Assembly (NCBI RefSeq): GCF_001552135.1
Contig: NZ_BCQP01000070.1
Coordinates: 1 to 63,649, forward strand
Direction: 5' to 3'
DNA from: Actinomadura chibensis NBRC 106107
Lineage (GTDB): Bacteria; Actinomycetota; Actinomycetes; Streptosporangiales; Streptosporangiaceae
Length of the DNA stretch: 63,649 bases
Part shown: in pieces, positions 59,216 to 63,649 of the stretch
Numbering within the stretch: position 1 is the stretch's first letter
Layout of the letters: the number at the start of each line of letters is the position of its first letter
Made by a program: the position numbers and the translations under genes
Notes under the pieces: model-generated
Database searches by the model: none
Seen by the model: only the letters and a program-made list of their open reading frames with translations
Told to the model about the DNA's origin: nothing

Positions 59216-59959
59216 ATGAGGAAGCGCAGACTGTGGGCCGTGGCGCCGATCGCGGTCCTGACACTGTCCGGTACTTCGCTCGCGGCGGCGGCCGCCGAGC
59301 CGTCGCCGCCCCCGCACACGACGATCGTGGGGGGCGTGCCCGCGACCGAGACCTACTCGTTCATGGCGTCCCTCCAGGAAGGGGGGCAGCACGGCTGCGG
59401 CGGCTCCCTCGTCGCGCCGTCCTGGGTCGTCACCGCCGAGCACTGCGGGCAGCCCGAACAGATCCGCGTCGGGACCCAGAGCTGGAACTCCGGCGGCGAG
59501 GTACGCCCCGTCGCCAGCCGCCAGATCGTGGGCGGTGACCTCGCGCTGCTGAAGCTGACGCTGCCGTCGACGATGAAGCCGATCCCGATCGCGACCAGCG
59601 CCCCGGTCGGCTCGGCGACCCGCCTCATCGGCTGGGGGCAGACCTGCCCGCAGCCGGGCTGCGGGCAGCCGCCCGTCCAGCTCCAGCAGCTCGACACCAC
59701 CGTCATCGACGACGCGAAGTGCAAGGACATCGAGGGGGCGACCGAGCTCTGCGTCGACGGCGGCAACGGCAGGGGCGCCTGCTACGGCGACTCCGGCGGC
59801 CCCGCCGTGACCGGCGGGCCCGGCTCCTGGCAGCTCGTCGGCGCGACGAGCCGGGGCGACCGGGTGTGCGCGCAGGGGCCGTCGATCTACAACGACGTCA
59901 CCGCCTACCGCGCCCAGATCCTGCAGATCATCGGCGGGACGCCGGCGGCCGCGCGCTGA
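59216..59959 (+). CDS. Secreted S1 (chymotrypsin-fold) serine protease
   Basis: 247 residues. Signal peptide ~1-26 (AVLTLSGTSLAAAAA), then IVGGVPATETYSFMASL, the typical mature start after activation. Catalytic triad: His in VVTAEHCG, Asp in GDLALLKL, Ser in YGDSGGP. The specificity-pocket position six residues before the Ser is Gly in GRGACYGDSGGP, not Asp, so it is unlikely to cut after Lys/Arg and is likelier chymotrypsin- or elastase-like. AAAGGAAC precedes the ATG. Monocistronic, between two terminators. Confidence 0.9.
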   Translation: MRKRRLWAVAPIAVLTLSGTSLAAAAAEPSPPPHTTIVGGVPATETYSFMASLQEGGQHGCGGSLVAPSWVVTAEHCGQPEQIRVGTQSWNSGGEVRPVASRQIVGGDLALLKLTLPSTMKPIPIATSAPVGSATRLIGWGQTCPQPGCGQPPVQLQQLDTTVIDDAKCKDIEGATELCVDGGNGRGACYGDSGGPAVTGGPGSWQLVGATSRGDRVCAQGPSIYNDVTAYRAQILQIIGGTPAAAR

Positions 59960-59977
59960 CCGTCCCCTCCAGAACGT

Positions 59978-60011
59978 GCCCTCCGCCGGAGCGCGGTGCC
60001 CGGCGGAGGGC
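59978..60011. terminator. Terminator after the S1 protease gene
   Basis: Perfect 12-base arms (GCCCTCCGCCGG and complement) separated by a short loop, 18 bases past the protease stop. Confidence 0.85.
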
Positions 60012-60037
60012 ACCACCACCCCGAGCCCCTGGCCTGG

Positions 60038-60065
60038 GGGCGCCCGAACCTTCCGGCGGGCGCCC
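60038..60065 (-). terminator. Hairpin abutting the MFS stop codon
   Basis: GGGCGCCCG and CGGGCGCCC arms around ten bases, directly adjacent to the TGA of the minus-strand MFS gene, consistent with its terminator. Confidence 0.65.
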
Positions 60066-61469
60066 TCAGGCCCGGTTCTCCGGCCGGGGCAGGAACGCGA
60101 CGAGGGCCGTGCCCACGGCGGTGATGACTGCGGCGACGACGAACGCGGTCGCGTAGCCGTCCACGAGGTCGGCGCCGGAGCGCGCCGCGGCCGTGCCGAG
60201 CACGGTGAGGCCGATGGCGCCCCCGATGGTGCGGGAGGTGTTGACCACCCCCGCCACCGCGCCCGCCTGGGACCGCGGCGCGCCCGCTGTCGACGCCTCC
60301 ACCAGCGGTGTCATCAGCAGCCCGAAGCCCACGGCCATCGTCGCGCCCGGTCCGAGGATCGAGCCGAGGAAGGTGCCGTCGGCGTCCAGCACGGCGCTCT
60401 GCCAGCCGAACCCGGCGGCGGCGAGCAGCCCGCCCGCACCGGCCAGCAGCCGCGCGTCCAGGCGGGCCATCAGCGGCGGCGCCAGCCTGGAGCCGACGAT
60501 GATGCCCGCGGTGTGCGGCAGGAACGACAGGCCGGTGCGGACGGCGCTGTACCCGAGGACGTTCTGCATGTAGAGCGACAGGAAGTACCAGAGCGCGAAG
60601 CCCGCCATCGTCGAGACGAGCGTGGCGAGGTTCCCGACCGCGACGCTGCGCAGCCGGAACAGCCCCGGCCGGACGAGCGGCTGCGCCGTCCGCGACTCGA
60701 CGGCGACGAACGCGGCGAGCAGGGCCAGCCCGGAGCCGAGCCAGACCAGCGACGTCCAGCCGCGGTCGTCGGACTCGCCGATCCCGTACGCGAGCAGGAC
60801 GACGCCCGCCGTGACGAGCACCGCGCCCGGCAGGTCGAGGCGCTGCCGCCCGGCCGGGCCGCGCTCGCCGCGCAGCCAGCGGACCGCGACGACCGCGACG
60901 GCGAGCCCGATCGGCACGTTGATCAGGAACACCCAGCGCCAGCTCAGGTAGTCGGTGAGCAGCCCGCCGACGAGCCCGCCGGTCGCGCCGCCCGCGGTGC
61001 CGACGGCCGTCCACATGGCGATCGCGCGGGTCCGCGCCGGGCCGTCCGGGAACGTGGCGGTGATCAGCGACAGCGTGACGGGGGCGAGGATCGCGGCGCC
61101 GAGCCCCTGCACGGCGCGGGCTCCGATGATCATCGCCGGGTCCTGCGCGAGCCCGCCCGCGAGGCTCGCGGCGGTGAACAGGCCGAGGCCCGCGACGAAC
61201 ACGCGCTTGCGGCCGAACAGGTCGGCGGCGCGCCCGCCGAGCAGCAGGAACCCGGCGAACGTCAGCGAATAGGCGTTGACGACCCATTCCAGGCCGGACG
61301 CGCTGAGCCCGAGCCCGGCGCGCAGGTCGGGCAGCGCGACGTTCACGACGGAGATGTCCAGGACGACGAGGAACTGCCCGACCGACGCGGCGAGCAGCGC
61401 CGCCCAACCGGGTGTCGCGGACAGTTCCGCCGGTCTTTCGCCGACGCGGGGCTCATGGGTCGCGGTCAT
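60066..61469 (-). CDS. MFS exporter, DHA2 14-helix type
   Basis: 467 residues with about 14 helices. Motifs: VLDISVVNVALPDLRAGLG in helix 1, motif A-like GGRAADLFGRKRVFV, QGLGAAILAPVTLSLI, and motif C-like TAGGATGGLVGGLLTDYLSWRWVFLINVPIG. It resembles the methylenomycin/lincomycin-type resistance exporters of actinomycetes. No regulator is directly adjacent. It is distinct in sequence from the other MFS gene of the window. Confidence 0.9.
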   Translation of the reverse strand: MTATHEPRVGERPAELSATPGWAALLAASVGQFLVVLDISVVNVALPDLRAGLGLSASGLEWVVNAYSLTFAGFLLLGGRAADLFGRKRVFVAGLGLFTAASLAGGLAQDPAMIIGARAVQGLGAAILAPVTLSLITATFPDGPARTRAIAMWTAVGTAGGATGGLVGGLLTDYLSWRWVFLINVPIGLAVAVVAVRWLRGERGPAGRQRLDLPGAVLVTAGVVLLAYGIGESDDRGWTSLVWLGSGLALLAAFVAVESRTAQPLVRPGLFRLRSVAVGNLATLVSTMAGFALWYFLSLYMQNVLGYSAVRTGLSFLPHTAGIIVGSRLAPPLMARLDARLLAGAGGLLAAAGFGWQSAVLDADGTFLGSILGPGATMAVGFGLLMTPLVEASTAGAPRSQAGAVAGVVNTSRTIGGAIGLTVLGTAAARSGADLVDGYATAFVVAAVITAVGTALVAFLPRPENRA

Positions 61470-61578
61470 GCCGTCCAGGCTGCCGCGCGCGGGCGCGCCG
61501 GCGCGTCGGGCGGCGGGACGAGACGGGCACGTCCCATCGTCCTAGGACCCGCGGCGGGGCCGGAGGCGGGGTCGGCGG

Positions 61579-62028
61579 TCAGGCCAGGCGCTCGTAGGCG
61601 GCGTAGGCCGCGGCCCCGAACACCAGGTGCGGCACCACGTCGGACACCCAGCCCGACAGCGACCACTCCCGCGGATCCGTCACGCCGAGCGCCGCGAGCG
61701 GCACGTTGGAGCCGAGCATGGCCAGCGTCCCGAGCGCCAGCACCCCGACCGGCCACGGCACCGGCCGCTCGCGGGCGGCGGCGGCGTAGCAGAGGCCCGC
61801 CCCGGCGCCCGTCCCGAACCCGAGCAGCGCCCCGACCGCCTCCTTCCGGTTCTCGGCCCGCTCGCCCTCCCCCAGGTCGACGTGGACGTCGTCCGCCATC
61901 TTCTGCACAGCCTCGTTCGGCGTACTGCTCGCGCCGCGCGCCCGCACGAGCATGTCGAGATAGGTGACGGCGTTGAGCGCACTGGTCCCGGCGGCCCCGG
62001 CGATCAGCCCATTGACAAGTGTCCGCAT
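61579..62028 (-). CDS. Small integral membrane protein of unknown function
   Basis: 149 residues with about four helices (LVNGLIAGAAGTSALNAVTYLDMLV, AVGALLGFGTGAGAGLCYAAA, VGVLALGTLAMLGSNVPLAALG, VPHLVFGAAAYAAY) and a polar loop with PNEAVQKMADDVHVDLGEG between the first two. I do not recognise a function. The ATG at 62028 is preferred to one 33 bases earlier, which has no ribosome site. It stands near the end of a regulator gene, same strand, 34 bases downstream of it, so it may be co-transcribed. Confidence 0.78.
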   Translation of the reverse strand: MRTLVNGLIAGAAGTSALNAVTYLDMLVRARGASSTPNEAVQKMADDVHVDLGEGERAENRKEAVGALLGFGTGAGAGLCYAAAARERPVPWPVGVLALGTLAMLGSNVPLAALGVTDPREWSLSGWVSDVVPHLVFGAAAYAAYERLA

Positions 62029-62062
62029 ACCGACCCGCCTACCCCGCGACGCGGACTTCACG

Positions 62063-63649
62063 TCAGAGGGCGCCGAGGATGCGGGTCAGGTGCTCCACGG
62101 TGGACTCGTGCCACGTCGCGGCCGCGCAGATGCTGTCCTGCGCGCGCTGGTAGAGCTCGACGTCGCTGGGCCTGTCCAGGTACATCGCGCCGGCGAGCTG
62201 CTCCAGGTAGACCACGTCCGGCAGGGACCGGTCCGCGAACCGCAGGACCGTGAACGAGCCGCCCGTCGGATAGAGGCTCGCGCCGTAGGGGAGGATCTGC
62301 ACGCAGATCCCGGGTCGCCCGCACAGGTCGATGAGATGTTCGACCTGGGCGCGCATCACCGCCCGGTCGCCGATCGGGCGGTTGAACACCGCCTCGTCCA
62401 GGACGACCCACAGTCTCGGCGCGTCCGCCGCTCCCAGCCGCTTCCCGGAGGCCACCCGCCGCTGCCGGATGGCCTGGACCTGCACCCGCCGCTCGACCTC
62501 CTCGTCGGAGACGCCGGGATGCCCGCGCCGGATCACCGCACGCGCGTAGTCCTCCGTCTGCAGGAGCACGGGGACGAGCTGGATCTGGTAGGTGCGCAGC
62601 AGGGAGGCGGCCTCCTCCAGGCCGAGGTACGCCTCGAACGAACTCGGCAGCACGTCGGCGTACTGCTGCCACCAACTGGGGAAATTGGCCTGCCTGGCCA
62701 GTTCCAGCAGCGACTCCCGCTCGTCCGGGTCGGCCACCCCGTACAGGGTGAGAAGGTCGGCGACGTCACGCTCCTTGAAGCCGACCCGGCCGAGCTCCAT
62801 CCTGCTGATCTTCGAGTGCGAGGCGCGGATCGCGTACCCCGCCTGCTCGGCGGAGATGCCCCGGGCCTCCCGGAGCGAGCGCAGCCGCGTGCCGAGCAGC
62901 AGCCGCAACACCGTCGGCCCGCCGGGCGGGTACCGGTCGGCCGGACGGTCGGAGCCGCTCGCGTCCGGTCTCGCCCCGCGTTCGGCGGGCGCGATGCGGT
63001 AGACGCCCCCGACGGCCTCCGGGACGGTCTGCGCGGGCTCCGCCTCACCGGCCGGACGACCCGCGCGCGCCGCCGCGCCGTCACCGGCCGCCGGGAGGAG
63101 CCGGTCGCAGGCGGCGGCCCAGCGCCGCAGGTCGGCCTCGGTGCCGCCGCTCAACTCCACGACGCACAGCACGTCCGGCGTGCGGGGCGACCATGTCCGC
63201 CGCGCGAACTCGGACATGTCGGAGGGCGTCAGGGCGGGGCCCGCTCCCCGTCTCGCTCCCCGCACGGAGAGGTCGACGAGTTGGCGCAGGCTCAGTCCCG
63301 CCTGACCGCGCAGTTCGTCCAGCATGTCCATCAGTTCGGTGGGCGTCTCGGCCCGTCCCGGATCGACCGGGACGGGCCCGACGCCGGGGCCGGGTGCCGG
63401 GCTCGACGACCCCGGCTGCGGCGGCGCCCCCTCGCCGTCCCGGTCGCCGTTTCCGGAGCGGCCCAGGCGGTCCGCCGCGCGCTGCCACCGCCCTTTCCAT
63501 TCGTCCAGGTCACCGTCGCAGGCGGTGACGTAGGCACGGGTGACCTCCCAGCTCGGGAAACGGCGGCCCGCGGCCGCATCGGCCAATGTGGTGTAGCCGT
63601 AAAACGACCGCTTGGCCATTGCGCGGTAACTCGGACTTCCCGCGTCGGC
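62063..63649 (-). CDS. Multi-HTH XRE regulator with DUF5753, 5' end cut by the window
   Basis: 529 residues are visible; the open frame continues past the right edge. Sequence upstream of the apparent ATG reads ADAGSPSYRAMAKRSFYGYTTLADAAAG, the middle of an XRE helix-turn-helix, so the true start is outside. The first HTH (partial, to ~55) is followed by a second HTH-like unit (LRGQAGLSLRQLVDLSVRGA...LTPSDMSEF, ~105-150). A third classic XRE domain is LRSLREARGISAEQAGYAIRASHSKISRMELG at ~255-300, ending in DUF5753 (~320-525; VPVLLQTEDYARAVIRRGHP). Three HTH units in one chain is unusual; most relatives have one HTH plus DUF5753. Often linked with a DUF397 partner, not seen here. Confidence 0.87.
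   Translation of the reverse strand, partial: ADAGSPSYRAMAKRSFYGYTTLADAAAGRRFPSWEVTRAYVTACDGDLDEWKGRWQRAADRLGRSGNGDRDGEGAPPQPGSSSPAPGPGVGPVPVDPGRAETPTELMDMLDELRGQAGLSLRQLVDLSVRGARRGAGPALTPSDMSEFARRTWSPRTPDVLCVVELSGGTEADLRRWAAACDRLLPAAGDGAAARAGRPAGEAEPAQTVPEAVGGVYRIAPAERGARPDASGSDRPADRYPPGGPTVLRLLLGTRLRSLREARGISAEQAGYAIRASHSKISRMELGRVGFKERDVADLLTLYGVADPDERESLLELARQANFPSWWQQYADVLPSSFEAYLGLEEAASLLRTYQIQLVPVLLQTEDYARAVIRRGHPGVSDEEVERRVQVQAIRQRRVASGKRLGAADAPRLWVVLDEAVFNRPIGDRAVMRAQVEHLIDLCGRPGICVQILPYGASLYPTGGSFTVLRFADRSLPDVVYLEQLAGAMYLDRPSDVELYQRAQDSICAAATWHESTVEHLTRILGAL

Overview
The window is very GC-rich DNA from an actinomycete. The support is dense GC-biased coding, many GTG/TTG starts, mycothiol-type DinB/MDMPI proteins, DUF5753 XRE regulators, a gamma-butyrolactone-receptor-like TetR protein and a large chitinase island. 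Actinomadura or another Streptosporangiales member fits, but the genus is a guess. No rRNA, tRNA, CRISPR array or insertion sequence was seen.

Left part (1-10.2 kb): the 5' end of a secreted M4 (thermolysin-type) protease, a small basic Rho-N/SAP-like protein, and a compact minus-strand lanthipeptide locus. That locus reads LanL synthetase, prolyl-oligopeptidase, a 50-residue precursor peptide, a strong hairpin, then two half-size ABC transporter genes. The core peptide closely resembles venezuelin as I remember it, and the synthetase keeps the zinc ligands of the cyclase domain, so this is best read as a class IV (venezuelin-family) system with a dedicated peptidase.

Middle part (10.7-31 kb): housekeeping-like DinB, DoxX and membrane genes, then a block that looks devoted to sulfur/PLP chemistry. 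It holds a SufS-like class V aminotransferase coupled to a PaaK-like adenylating enzyme, a divergent SBP56/methanethiol-oxidase-like exported protein overlapping a membrane protein, and a Tat-exported class V aminotransferase with an HxlR regulator. A LuxR regulator follows, flanked by two near-identical promoter/operator regions driving a PPOX-family gene and a methyltransferase-MFS pair. A GBL-receptor-like TetR gene and an AraC gene come next.

Centre (31.2-42.2 kb): a canonical minimal enediyne cassette on the minus strand: UnbL (DUF1702), UnbV, UnbU, PksE (KS-AT-ACP-KR-DH-PPTase), the hot-dog thioesterase and a flavin reductase. No P450, glycosyltransferase, sugar or apoprotein gene is visible, so the cluster is minimal, split or unusual.

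Right part (42.3-63.6 kb): a MetX-like hydrolase and a cytoplasmic AmiC-like binding protein that share an operator motif with a MarR regulator; a cell-wall amidase lipoprotein; an alkyl-DHAP-synthase-like flavoprotein; then a chitin-degradation island of four GH18 chitinases, one AA10 LPMO and a DUF305 (possible copper) lipoprotein. The first two chitinase genes share a promoter architecture and a palindrome. The window ends with an acyltransferase, an S1 protease, an MFS exporter, a small membrane protein and the 3' portion of a multi-HTH regulator.
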